DNA of 64,000 nucleotides from Lachnospiraceae bacterium NE2001 (GTDB lineage Bacteria; Bacillota; Clostridia; Lachnospirales; Lachnospiraceae), in assembly GCA_900110635.1 (NCBI GenBank), contig FOEK01000013.1, positions 1 through 64,000 of the forward strand, in the 5' to 3' direction. The position numbers and the translations under genes were made by a program. A model generated the notes under the pieces. It ran no database searches. It was not told the DNA's origin and saw only the letters and a program-made list of their open reading frames with translations. Numbering within the stretch: the stretch's first letter is position 1; each line of letters starts with the position of its first letter. Below, in pieces: positions 51,339-59,665 of the stretch.

Positions 51339-51520
51339 TTTACACTCCCCCGTATTTCTTAATCTCACTCCATTCGAAGCAACGATTTACTACACAAATT
51401 GTTTACAATTATATCATAATTCAAGAAAAAAGTATGTTTTTGCTGTATTTAGTGTGTATAAACCGTAAAAGAATTGTTATAGAATAGAATGGTATTTATT
51501 TGATTTTCGTGGAGGTTGTT

Positions 51521-53017
51521 ATGAATAAGAGAATAATTGTTGACGGTGAAGGTCGGGTGGACTTTCACAACAACGTAGATTCCTGTGTAGGAACGGGCAG
51601 GTGGGGGCTTGCTCTGACTGAAGAATATCTAAAGGAGCTGGAGTTCGTTCAGGGTGAAATGGGATTTAAGCTGATCCGCGGACATGGTATATTTCACGAT
51701 GATCTGTCCATCTATCACGAGTATGAAGAGGATGGGGAGATAAAGCTTGAATATAACTATACTTATCTCTTTAGGATAATTGACCGATTCCTGGAGATTG
51801 GAATCAGACCATATCTGGAACTGAGCTTTATGCCATCTCAGCTGGCAAAGGGAACCCAGACTCTCTTTCACTGGAAGGCAAATACTACACCACCAAAGGA
51901 GTATCGTCTCTGGGCTGATATGGTGGTAGCTCTTCTAAAGAATCTTCGCGCACGCTACGGTGAAGAGGTTCTTGACTGGCCTATCGAAGTGTGGAACGAG
52001 CCAAATCTTCCTGGCTTCTGGTACAAGGCCGATATGGATGAGTATTTTAAGCTCTTCAAAGAAACCTACGAGGCTGTCAAGGCTTATGACAGTCGTTTTA
52101 AGGTTGGCGGTCCTGCTATCTGCGGCGTTAATGAAGAGGAATGGATCAGAGAGTTCCTTACCTTCTGCATAAAATATAACCTGAAGCCTGACAATATCAC
52201 GAGACATCACTACACTGTCGAGTTCCCAGAATCTATCGGTCACTACGACTATTCCAAGCTGGAAGACTCCGATATGAGGATCAATAATCTTCAGGCTACA
52301 AGGGACCTGGTTGATTCATTTGATGATTTTAAGGGAACCCCGATACATATAACTGAGTTCAGTACTTCTTATACACCTAGGGGCGTGATTCACGATACGA
52401 ATCTAAATGCCGCTTATCTCGCTCACCAGCTGTCTCGCCTGGGCGATATGAACGAGCTTTATTCCTACTGGACCTTTGGCGACGTATTCGAGGAGAAGGG
52501 AGTTCCAAACTCGCTATTCCACGGAGGCTTCGGTATGGTTGCTGCTGGCTGCATTCCAAAACCAACCTTCTGGACGTTTTCCTTTTATAAGCATTTAAAG
52601 GAGTTTAGTGAAATCTGTGTTCATAGAGATGAGAACTCTGTAATCGTAAAATCTGAAGAAGGATACGCTGGAATTCTCTGGAATAAAGATGAGGAAGACC
52701 TGAGTGCTATTCTTGCTCTTCCATTCGAAACTGGAGAATACACCCTCATCACAAAGACCGTTGATGAAGAGTGCTGCAATCCGCTCAAGCTGTGGCACGA
52801 TATCGGAGAGCCTGCATATCCGACCAAAGAAGAGACTGAGCTGATCCGAAGTGGCGCATATCCACTTATCAATAGCTCTATTGTTGATGTGAATGATGAT
52901 TCCACTGTTCTATCATTTGACGTTCGTAAACATGGTATCATCTACTTCGAACTTACAAAGCGCAGATTCACGCCAGACCGTGGCTACGACTACAACAAAG
53001 TACTAACCCACCACTAA
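51521..53017 (+). CDS. Glycoside hydrolase family 39 beta-xylosidase
   Basis: A 498-residue protein with no signal peptide. The family 39 acid/base is Glu160 in IEVWNEPNLPGFW and the nucleophile Glu279 in PIHITEFSTSYTP. Also typical are RGHGIFHDDLSIY near the N-terminus and a beta-sandwich C-terminus. It cleaves xylose from xylo-oligosaccharides imported into the cell, fitting a plant-fibre degrader. ATG 51521 is chosen, with GGAGG 8 bases upstream. It is the only plus-strand gene in this part and stands alone. Confidence 0.94.
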   Translation: MNKRIIVDGEGRVDFHNNVDSCVGTGRWGLALTEEYLKELEFVQGEMGFKLIRGHGIFHDDLSIYHEYEEDGEIKLEYNYTYLFRIIDRFLEIGIRPYLELSFMPSQLAKGTQTLFHWKANTTPPKEYRLWADMVVALLKNLRARYGEEVLDWPIEVWNEPNLPGFWYKADMDEYFKLFKETYEAVKAYDSRFKVGGPAICGVNEEEWIREFLTFCIKYNLKPDNITRHHYTVEFPESIGHYDYSKLEDSDMRINNLQATRDLVDSFDDFKGTPIHITEFSTSYTPRGVIHDTNLNAAYLAHQLSRLGDMNELYSYWTFGDVFEEKGVPNSLFHGGFGMVAAGCIPKPTFWTFSFYKHLKEFSEICVHRDENSVIVKSEEGYAGILWNKDEEDLSAILALPFETGEYTLITKTVDEECCNPLKLWHDIGEPAYPTKEETELIRSGAYPLINSSIVDVNDDSTVLSFDVRKHGIIYFELTKRRFTPDRGYDYNKVLTHH

Positions 53018-53028
53018 AAATGTGTGAG

Positions 53029-53075
53029 TGGGGACTGTCCCCATTGCACATAGGTCTGTCCCCAATTGCACATTA
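53029..53075. repeat. Tandem GGACTGTCCCC-ATTGCACAT repeat
   Basis: Two near copies of the unit (GG[A/T]CTGTCCCC[A]ATTGCACAT) in 47 bases between the convergent xylosidase and YbaK genes. It resembles the GGGGACGGTTCTC family in having a GTCCCC core but has a different arm. Confidence 0.7.
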
Positions 53076-53537
53076 TGCGAGGTCGGCATATTGGCTGCCA
53101 ACGACTTTCTCGAGATCACTCGGGGAAAGCTCGACCTGGTAGCCAACTTTTCCGGCGCTGACATACATTTTTTCATATTCTTTAGCAGTCTGGTGGATAA
53201 ATGTTGGAAAGCGCTTTTTCATTCCCACGGGAGAGCAGCCTCCATGAACATATCCTGTCAGTGGGAGAAGCTCCTTCTGTTTTATCATACTGACTGCCTT
53301 TTCGCCAGCTGCCTTGGCTGCTTTTTTCAGATCCAGTTCTGCATTTACTGGGATCACAAAGACGTAGTACTGTCCCGACTTTGCCTGAGTCACCAGTGTC
53401 TTAAAAACCTTTTCCGGATTCTCACCAAGTATTCCTGCTATCTCTTCACCTGACATAGTCGCATCTGGCTCGTACTCGTGGCTTTCATACTTTATCTTCT
53501 TGCTGTCCAGCACACGCATCACATTTGTCTTTTCCAT
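53073..53537 (-). CDS. ybaK: Cys-tRNA(Pro)/Cys-tRNA(Cys) deacylase
   Basis: A 154-residue YbaK/EbsC-type editing protein. Family marks: KIKYESHEYEPDA, EKVFKTLVTQ with the catalytic Lys, FVIPVNAELDLKKAAKAAG and GYVHGGCSPVGMKKRFPTFI (the G-x-x-S-P binding loop). It clears Cys mischarged on tRNA-Pro in trans. It is complete, starting at ATG 53537. Confidence 0.95.
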   Translation of the reverse strand: MEKTNVMRVLDSKKIKYESHEYEPDATMSGEEIAGILGENPEKVFKTLVTQAKSGQYYVFVIPVNAELDLKKAAKAAGEKAVSMIKQKELLPLTGYVHGGCSPVGMKKRFPTFIHQTAKEYEKMYVSAGKVGYQVELSPSDLEKVVGSQYADLA

Positions 53538-53586
53538 CTATTCCACTCCTGCACCAAAAATATGTATCAAGCTTTTACTACAATTG

Positions 53587-54105
53587 TTATTCTATTTCTT
53601 CCAGTGCAGCCTTGTAAGCGTTATATGTTGTATCATCGAAAAGAACCCACTTGATCACGTCAAACTTATCAGGATTCTCCTCCAGATATTTCTTAGCTAC
53701 TCCAACTGCAATCCTGGCAGCCTCATTTAACGGATATCTATAAACACCAGTAGAAATGGATGGAAATGCTATGCTTCTTATCCCTTTCTCCAAAGCAATA
53801 TCCAGACACGAGCTGTAACAGGATGCCAGCAGCTCCGCCTCATTGCTTTTTCCACCGTGCCAGATAGGTCCCGGCGTATGGATAACGTATGCACACGGCA
53901 GATTATATGCCCCTGTGATCTTTGCCTGTCCAGTCTTGCATCCATTCAGAGTACGGCACTCCTCCAGAAGTCCCCTTCCTGCTGCCCTGTGAATTGCACC
54001 GTCCACTCCGCCACCTCCAAGAAGAGAGGTGTTCGCTGCATTTACAATCGCCTCGACTCCACAGTCCTTTGTAATATCGCCCTTTAATAGTACTATCTTG
54101 TCCAT
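53587..54105 (-). CDS. Macrodomain O-acetyl-ADP-ribose deacetylase
   Basis: About 172 residues of the YmdB type: VEAIVNAANTSLLGGGGVDGAIHRAAG (ADP-ribose loop 1 with Asn and Asp) and SIAFPSISTGVYRYPLNEAA (loop 2). It hydrolyses O-acetyl-ADP-ribose or ADP-ribosyl esters. ATG 54105 is chosen because GGTGGAG lies at proper spacing; an in-frame ATG at 54129 would add eight residues. Confidence 0.94.
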   Translation of the reverse strand: MDKIVLLKGDITKDCGVEAIVNAANTSLLGGGGVDGAIHRAAGRGLLEECRTLNGCKTGQAKITGAYNLPCAYVIHTPGPIWHGGKSNEAELLASCYSSCLDIALEKGIRSIAFPSISTGVYRYPLNEAARIAVGVAKKYLEENPDKFDVIKWVLFDDTTYNAYKAALEEIE

Positions 54106-54180
54106 TTTACCAACTCCACCTTTAACCATATTTATACTTTTAACAACATTAACTCACACGAAACCATTTTATACTAAATG

Positions 54181-54636
54181 TTACTCTAATTCTTCCAGCA
54201 TCTGCGTTGGATTGTCAGCTGCTTTAACATTTCCAAACGCCTTAATTATAATTCCCTTTTCATCGATGAGATATGTGGTTCTCACAACTCCCATAGAAAC
54301 TTTGCCATAGTTCTTCTTCTCTTTCCAGACATCGTAAGCCTGAATCACTTCTTTTTCTACATCAGAAAGAAGTGTAAATGGAAGTCCATATTTTTCTTCA
54401 AACTTCTTGTGAGAAGCAACAGAATCCTTGCTTACTCCAAGAATCACAGCTCCCTTTTCCTTGAATTGTGGCATAAGCTCGCCAAAGCTGCAGGCCTGTT
54501 TTGTGCAGCCAGAGGTATTATCCTTCGGATAGAAGTAAAGTACAACTTTCTTTCCCAAATAATCTGACAACTTATGCATTTCACCGTTCTGATCCGGAAG
54601 CGTAAAATCCGGAGCCTTAGTTCCAATCTCTAACAT
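54181..54636 (-). CDS. bcp: Peroxiredoxin, Bcp (PrxQ) type
   Basis: A 151-residue thiol peroxidase: APDFTLPDQNGEMHKLSDYL, YFYPKDNTSGCTKQACSFGE with peroxidatic Cys and the resolving Cys five residues later, and GVVRTTYLIDEKGII. It reduces hydroperoxides using thioredoxin. With the macrodomain and YbaK genes it forms a small same-strand housekeeping group. Confidence 0.96.
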   Translation of the reverse strand: MLEIGTKAPDFTLPDQNGEMHKLSDYLGKKVVLYFYPKDNTSGCTKQACSFGELMPQFKEKGAVILGVSKDSVASHKKFEEKYGLPFTLLSDVEKEVIQAYDVWKEKKNYGKVSMGVVRTTYLIDEKGIIIKAFGNVKAADNPTQMLEELE

Positions 54637-54664
54637 ATCTAACCTCCCAAAAATTGATGTTTAT

Positions 54665-55294
54665 CTAGCGTGAGTTCTCACGTATTCTTGATTCTTCTTT
54701 TTCTCTGTCGAAGAGGCCACTGAACCTTGCCTCAACTCCGTGCTTCATCCTGACAAAGTTTGGATAGTGCTTGAAAATGATAAATAGCCCGATAGCCGCT
54801 ACGATTATTGTACCTATAAGGTCCTTTGTTGATATTCCATATATCACTGGAAATGCAATGCACACCATGGATATAACTATGCAGATGTAATCAATAATGA
54901 CAAGAAGTATGACTGCGCAAGTAAGCAGAAGAAGAAACCATTTATAGTTAAACGCCAGGATTAATCCTCCAAAGCTGGCAAAACCTTTTCCACCCTTAAA
55001 CTTCATAAATACAGGAAATACATGTCCCAAAATACAAAACATTGAAGCAAGGGCACCTATAAAGGGATAAGCTGGAAAGATCATCATAGCCACCTTGTAG
55101 CAGCCAAATGATTTCAGTATATCCAGAACTGCTGTAATAATACCAGCCTTTGTTCCCATGGTAATAACTGCATTAGCTGTTCCGGCATTTTCCGATCCAG
55201 AGTTTCTTATATCGAATCCCCGAATTTTTGCCATTATGTACGCTGGATTAATACAACCTACCAGGTAACAACAAATAACTAATAAAGCTATTTT
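54665..55294 (-). CDS. plsY: Glycerol-3-phosphate acyltransferase PlsY, divergent
   Basis: About 209 residues with five membrane helices. Motif 2 GGKGFASFGG (acyl-phosphate binding) is intact, and ILGHVFPVFMKFKGGKG matches the family. Motif 1, usually GSGNxGATN/TTN-x-x-R, reads NSGSENAGTANAVITMGTKAG, so the third Gly is Glu and the Arg is Ile. It would make lysophosphatidate from acyl phosphate; a divergent paralogue role is possible. Start 55294 (MKIALLVICCYLVG) is preferred, leaving a 25-base gap to the nuclease gene. Confidence 0.85.
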   Translation of the reverse strand, partial: KIALLVICCYLVGCINPAYIMAKIRGFDIRNSGSENAGTANAVITMGTKAGIITAVLDILKSFGCYKVAMMIFPAYPFIGALASMFCILGHVFPVFMKFKGGKGFASFGGLILAFNYKWFLLLLTCAVILLVIIDYICIVISMVCIAFPVIYGISTKDLIGTIIVAAIGLFIIFKHYPNFVRMKHGVEARFSGLFDREKEESRIRENSR

Positions 55295-55319
55295 CATATA
55301 AAACCATACCTCCATATCA

Positions 55320-56453
55320 CTATCTATATTCAGCCAGGCATCTGCCACAAGGTTCATAACCTTTCTTCTTTAATTCACTGATGGAGCTTTCACATTCCTG
55401 CTTATTTTTTTCAGCCATATCATTTACGCTGCTGCAGGTTGGAAGATGTATCTTCTTGGAGTTTGTATTGAGGATGTAAGTTCTCTCTTCGTCCTCACCA
55501 CTAACAACCGTCTTGGTTTCAGAATTTGCCTCTGTTGTGGATTCTGTATCCGCTCCGATTAAGATTACTGAAGAATCCTCTGCTTCTGATTCTTTAGTCT
55601 CGCCCTTTTCCTCGATGGTCTCTCCGGATTCTTTGGCTGTATCTTTAGATTCTTCGGAAACTGAGCTGTCCCCAGTTACATAGTCAATCTCAATTCCAGG
55701 CTGCACGTTGTAACAGAAAACATTGAAACAGATTCCCTCGCCCTTATCCTCAACAGACCAGGCCTCCATCTGAACACCCGTCGCAACCAGATTGTCGCCC
55801 TCGAATACAGGTGTCACACGATACAGCACGTGATTATCGGTGCTTCGTACATAATCAAGAACCTTCAGTTCAAAGATCTGCATAGTCTCCTGATTCAGGT
55901 ATCTCGTTCCTGTGATCAGATTCTTCTCATTTGCATTTTCACCAGCAAGGCTAAATGCAATAAGGTGCGATCTGTTATAGAGATAGTTATCTTCTATCAA
56001 GTCGGGGTACTTCACCACATGCCAGCCTGAAGGTCTTACGTCTCCTATCTCCCCACGTTCCTCAGTGGGCATTATCTCCTTGCAGATATTGGCAAATGCA
56101 GCTCCACATCTCCCCAGCGAGTCCAGCTCGCTGTAATTCTCAAAGGCTTCAGTACTCCTCTTTTCATCCTCGGTGAACTCAGGAACGTTATCATTTAACT
56201 GGACAAACGCTTCTCCATCGTAAGGTGCTATTACAAGTTCATCAGCAGTCTGAAAATCAGTTTTCGTTTCAGACGTTTCTTCTGTAGTCTCTGTCACGGC
56301 CTCGGTTATCTCTGTTGTTGTCTCAGTATCTTCCGCAACAGTTTCACTCTCGGCAGGTTGATCTGCAGAATAAGGAATAGTACAGCCATTTGCCCCTGTT
56401 ATAATGACCATACACATAGCTATTATACAGATTTTTCTATATAATCTCCTCAT
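55320..56453 (-). CDS. Secreted lipoprotein DNA/RNA non-specific endonuclease
   Basis: A 377-residue protein. The signal peptide ends in a lipobox-like VIITGANGC. A Thr/Glu-rich linker (40-75) follows, then the nuclease domain with YNRSHLIAFSLAGENANEKNLITGT, the ββα-metal motif of the EndA/NucA type (catalytic His in R-S-H, Asn metal ligand). A Ser/Glu-rich spacer leads to a C-terminal YILNTNSKKIHLPTCSS...CGRC module like the Ada zinc-binding fold common on surface nucleases. Probable role: extracellular nucleic acid degradation. Confidence 0.9.
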   Translation of the reverse strand: MRRLYRKICIIAMCMVIITGANGCTIPYSADQPAESETVAEDTETTTEITEAVTETTEETSETKTDFQTADELVIAPYDGEAFVQLNDNVPEFTEDEKRSTEAFENYSELDSLGRCGAAFANICKEIMPTEERGEIGDVRPSGWHVVKYPDLIEDNYLYNRSHLIAFSLAGENANEKNLITGTRYLNQETMQIFELKVLDYVRSTDNHVLYRVTPVFEGDNLVATGVQMEAWSVEDKGEGICFNVFCYNVQPGIEIDYVTGDSSVSEESKDTAKESGETIEEKGETKESEAEDSSVILIGADTESTTEANSETKTVVSGEDEERTYILNTNSKKIHLPTCSSVNDMAEKNKQECESSISELKKKGYEPCGRCLAEYR

Positions 56454-56570
56454 TCTCTCTGTCCCTGCTCATCAGTTTATAGTATATCTTAAATCTTATT
56501 CCTTTCTAATATCATAATTATACATCACAAACCGCTTTAGTAAAGTGGTTTACATAATCAATTCACAGAA

Positions 56571-57407
56571 TTAGTCCTCAAATAAATCCGGATGTTCCTC
56601 TGACCACCCTGCCTGTGGGATACAGGACAGATATGATATTTCATCCTCATTTAAGTCAAAATCAAATACATCCAGATTCTGAAGCATACGTTCCTTGCTG
56701 GATGCCTTCGGAATTACCGGAATACCTCTCTTAATCAGGAAACTAATCAGAACCTGGGCTGGTGACTTACCATACTTATCAGCAAGCTTTATAATACGTT
56801 CATCACTGAGCATTCTCGCTCTTCCAAGTGGGCTCCAGGCCTGAGGAACTATGCCCTCCTTCTTCAGATAGGACAAGGTGTACTCCTGCATATAACCCAC
56901 GTGAAGCTCCAGCTGATCCACCATTGGTTTGATGCGTGCTGCTTCTAATAACGGGCGCAGGTGATGTGGCAGAAAATTTGACACACCAATAGCCTTGATC
57001 CTGCCTTCATCGTATAGCTCTTCCATTGCCTTCCAGCCTTCGATTATTTTATCCAGCCATCTCTCATCACTCTGACTCACCTTCGGCCAATGAATAAGGA
57101 ACATATCCAGATAATCTGTCTGCAGCTTCCTGCATGACTCCTCGAAGGATTCTCTGGTTTCTTCTAACCCCAGCATAGTGGGCCAAACCTTACTACAGAT
57201 AAATATATCCTCTCTCAGAATCCCCGACTCAAGAATAGCCTCTCCTATGGCATCCTCGTTATAATAATAGCTGGCTGTATCGATATATCTGTAGCCTGTT
57301 TCAAGGGCATCAAGAATAACCTGTTTACCCCCATTTTCAGTTGACAGATACGATCCATACCCAACCATCGGTATATTCACATTGTTACTTAGTGTTACTT
57401 CCTTCAT
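56571..57407 (-). CDS. Aldo/keto reductase
   Basis: A 278-residue full-length enzyme. Catalytic tetrad: YIDTASYYYNEDAIGEAI (Asp, Tyr), FICSKVWP (Lys) and FLIHWPK (His). Coenzyme site: GVSNF, QAWSPLGRARML and IPVIPKASSKERMLQN. It reduces aldehydes or ketones with NADPH. It differs from the remnant at 2285-2604 and is probably not its source. It is co-directional with the esterase upstream. Confidence 0.94.
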   Translation of the reverse strand: MKEVTLSNNVNIPMVGYGSYLSTENGGKQVILDALETGYRYIDTASYYYNEDAIGEAILESGILREDIFICSKVWPTMLGLEETRESFEESCRKLQTDYLDMFLIHWPKVSQSDERWLDKIIEGWKAMEELYDEGRIKAIGVSNFLPHHLRPLLEAARIKPMVDQLELHVGYMQEYTLSYLKKEGIVPQAWSPLGRARMLSDERIIKLADKYGKSPAQVLISFLIKRGIPVIPKASSKERMLQNLDVFDFDLNEDEISYLSCIPQAGWSEEHPDLFED

Positions 57408-57442
57408 ATCAGAACCCTTTCATATTAACAACTCTTCTTCGT

Positions 57443-58321
57443 TCAGCGAGTCTTCACCACGTGCCGCTTCATAAAATCACACTGGTCATCATTTGCCTGA
57501 CCAGCAAGCCCGCTCTTTACATCCACGTGAAATACGTGCCCAATATTCTTATCCCCATACACCTTGCTCTCGCATTCTACGCCCCTGTCTCGAAGAAGCT
57601 GCGTCATAGGTTCTACATTTTCCAGTAGAAAATCCCCTCCAGAGCTAAATATATAACAAGGCGGATAGTTCTGATCTATATAGTCCAGCACCTTCAGTTT
57701 CTCCCCGAAGCCTTCAGGACTGGATGTAAAATAATCCTTTATAAGTCCCGTTCTCTTTCCACCAAGATGTTTCTCCAGATCATAGAGGCCACAGGCAAGG
57801 GACAGTCCCCGAATGCTTGCTTCAGGCTTCCTTAACCTGAAGAGCTTGCGATACTTTTCGTTTGAATATATAGCCCCATACTGGCTGGCGAGCTGTGCTC
57901 CTGCAGAATCTCCGATCAGAAATACATTTGACATATCAACAGGATAAAGCTCTTTCTTAGTTTCTAGCCACTCTATTACCTTTGAGATATCCTCTAAGGG
58001 AGATGGAAACTTAAACTTAGGAGCAAGCCTGTAATCGAAGTTCACCACCGTGAAACCACGCCTTGCCAGATCTGCGCAGTAGAACTGATACACCTCCTTA
58101 CTACCGTAGACATAGGCCCCACCATGAATGCTGATAATAACTGGAAGCTTCTTATCTGCCTTATCTCTTGGATAACAGATGTCCAGACTGTTATAAAACT
58201 CATCATCGCCGTATCTGTTATCCCTGATATATCTGACCTCCTCAGGGATAGTAAGCCCCGCATCGCGCTTTGCATCGTTTTTCTTCCAGGTGACATTTAT
58301 AAAAATACTTTCTAATGACAT
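57443..58321 (-). CDS. Alpha/beta hydrolase, HSL-like esterase
   Basis: A 292-residue protein: oxyanion motif ISIHGGAYVYGS, nucleophile VFLIGDSAGAQLASQYG (G-D-S-A-G), and catalytic His in KNIGHVFHVD. This is the hormone-sensitive-lipase-type esterase family; in rumen-type bacteria such enzymes often deacetylate xylo-oligosaccharides (inference). No signal peptide, so it is cytoplasmic. Confidence 0.92.
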   Translation of the reverse strand: MSLESIFINVTWKKNDAKRDAGLTIPEEVRYIRDNRYGDDEFYNSLDICYPRDKADKKLPVIISIHGGAYVYGSKEVYQFYCADLARRGFTVVNFDYRLAPKFKFPSPLEDISKVIEWLETKKELYPVDMSNVFLIGDSAGAQLASQYGAIYSNEKYRKLFRLRKPEASIRGLSLACGLYDLEKHLGGKRTGLIKDYFTSSPEGFGEKLKVLDYIDQNYPPCYIFSSGGDFLLENVEPMTQLLRDRGVECESKVYGDKNIGHVFHVDVKSGLAGQANDDQCDFMKRHVVKTR

Positions 58322-58414
58322 ATCAAACCCCTATCACATATACATCACTTGTCATCTTGCTCACATCCATCATTATACATTATACAGGTGGGTTTATCTA
58401 GCAACCTTATACAT

Positions 58415-58446
58415 AAAAAAACGAGCCACTTTTCTAAGTGACTCGT
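58415..58446 (-). terminator. Intrinsic terminator after the sigma factor gene
   Basis: Minus strand ACGAGTCACTT pairs with AAGTGGCTCGT (one mismatch), then TTTTTTT. It lies 10 bases after the sigma gene stop. Confidence 0.85.
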
Positions 58447-58455
58447 TCACTAACA

Positions 58456-59367
58456 CTACAGGCAGGCTGCCTTCTTGCTATTATATGCCTTGGAAAGGGA
58501 TCTGAGGCGAGGATTCTTACTAAGCTTCACAAAAGCCGCACCCTGAATCTGGCGGATACGCTCTCTTGTAACCCCATAAACCTCGCCAAGCTCCTCAAGA
58601 GTGTAGATCCTGTCTGCGAAACCGCATCTCTTGATTACAATGTCGAGCTCCTGAGGGGTAAGGCTGTCCCTCATCGCCTCTCTTACCACCTCTCCGACCT
58701 CGTCTCTGAGGATAGCCGTCTCCGGTCCCTCCACGGATACATCCTCAATAAGGTCTCCCAGACTGGTCTCACTCTCCTCATCGATTTCCCTGTCGATGGA
58801 ATCCATCTGGATACTATAGATGTCGCACTCAGCAACCTTCTCAACACTGATTCCCAGCGCCTCTGCTATAACCTCATCAGAAGCATAAGTGCCATTCTGA
58901 TGGAAGTAGGCCTCCCTTGCCTTCCTGACCTTATTCATCCTCTCAAACATATGGTCCGGGATTCGGATGCTTCTGCCCTTCTGGGAGAAGGCCCGGAGGA
59001 TGCTCTGCTTAATCCAGGTCATTGCGTAGGTGGAGAAAGCATAACCCATACTTGGGTCGAACCTCTCTGCAGCCTTGATAAGACCGAAATTGCCCTCCTG
59101 GATAATGTCCTCAAGTGACATATTAACACCATTCTTAGCGTACTGCTTGGCAACAGACACAACCAGCTTAGTGTTCTGCTCAACAAGCTCATTCCGAGCG
59201 ATGGTCGAATCACTATTAACCAGAGTGCCATCCAGCTTGTCAGCTGTGTACTTCCTACTGTTACTGATGTCAGCAATGTACTCCTTGAATCCGTTATACT
59301 CAGAGCCCTTGTCATAGTAATCTGTATTGTTCTCAGCAATGTTCTCATCAAAATCAATAATATTCAT
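58456..59367 (-). CDS. Sigma-70 family RNA polymerase sigma factor (short form)
   Basis: A 303-residue sigma factor with region 2 (NTKLVVSVAKQYAKNGVNMSLEDIIQEGNFGLIKAAERFD, FSTYAMTWIKQSILRAF), region 3 (IPDHMFERMNKVRKA) and region 4 (LTPQELDIVIKRCGF, YTLEELGEVYGVTRERIRQIQ). It lacks region 1.1 and a standard 1.2, so it looks like a group 2 or alternative factor close to SigA, not the main one. ATG 59367 has AAGGATG upstream. Confidence 0.93.
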   Translation of the reverse strand: MNIIDFDENIAENNTDYYDKGSEYNGFKEYIADISNSRKYTADKLDGTLVNSDSTIARNELVEQNTKLVVSVAKQYAKNGVNMSLEDIIQEGNFGLIKAAERFDPSMGYAFSTYAMTWIKQSILRAFSQKGRSIRIPDHMFERMNKVRKAREAYFHQNGTYASDEVIAEALGISVEKVAECDIYSIQMDSIDREIDEESETSLGDLIEDVSVEGPETAILRDEVGEVVREAMRDSLTPQELDIVIKRCGFADRIYTLEELGEVYGVTRERIRQIQGAAFVKLSKNPRLRSLSKAYNSKKAACL

Positions 59368-59374
59368 AGCCAAC

Positions 59375-59574
59375 TCATCCTTTCAAAACTTATACTAGAT
59401 AACAATATGTTCTATAAATATTCTTTCTATAAATACTTTTTTCCATATTAAGTTGTTATTCAGTTGTAAAGGTGCAGTTCGCCCTGATAAGGGCAGGAAA
59501 GGGCTTCTTTTCTATCTTAAGTATACAAAATAGTCTGTCCCATAAAAAGCCAGACTAAAATTGAAATTTAAACC
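59375..59574. other. Intergenic region before the sigma gene, no gene seen
   Basis: AT-rich DNA with no plausible reading frame. A TATACT on the minus strand (about 59519-59524) could be a -10 box, but no good -35 box lies 17 bases from it. GCCCT and AGGGC around 59490-59512 can form a weak stem. Confidence 0.5.
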
Positions 59575-59608
59575 AAAAAAAGTACCACCGATAGAACCTC
59601 GGTGGTAC
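59575..59608 (-). terminator. Intrinsic terminator after the erythromycin-esterase-like gene
   Basis: Minus strand GTACCACCGAGG pairs with the matching CGGTGGTAC, followed by TTTTTTT. It lies about 60 bases beyond the gene stop. Confidence 0.85.
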
Positions 59609-59665
59609 ATGGGGAGGGAGTTGTTATAGTTGCAAAACTACAACAAATGTCATCGGACTATGTAA

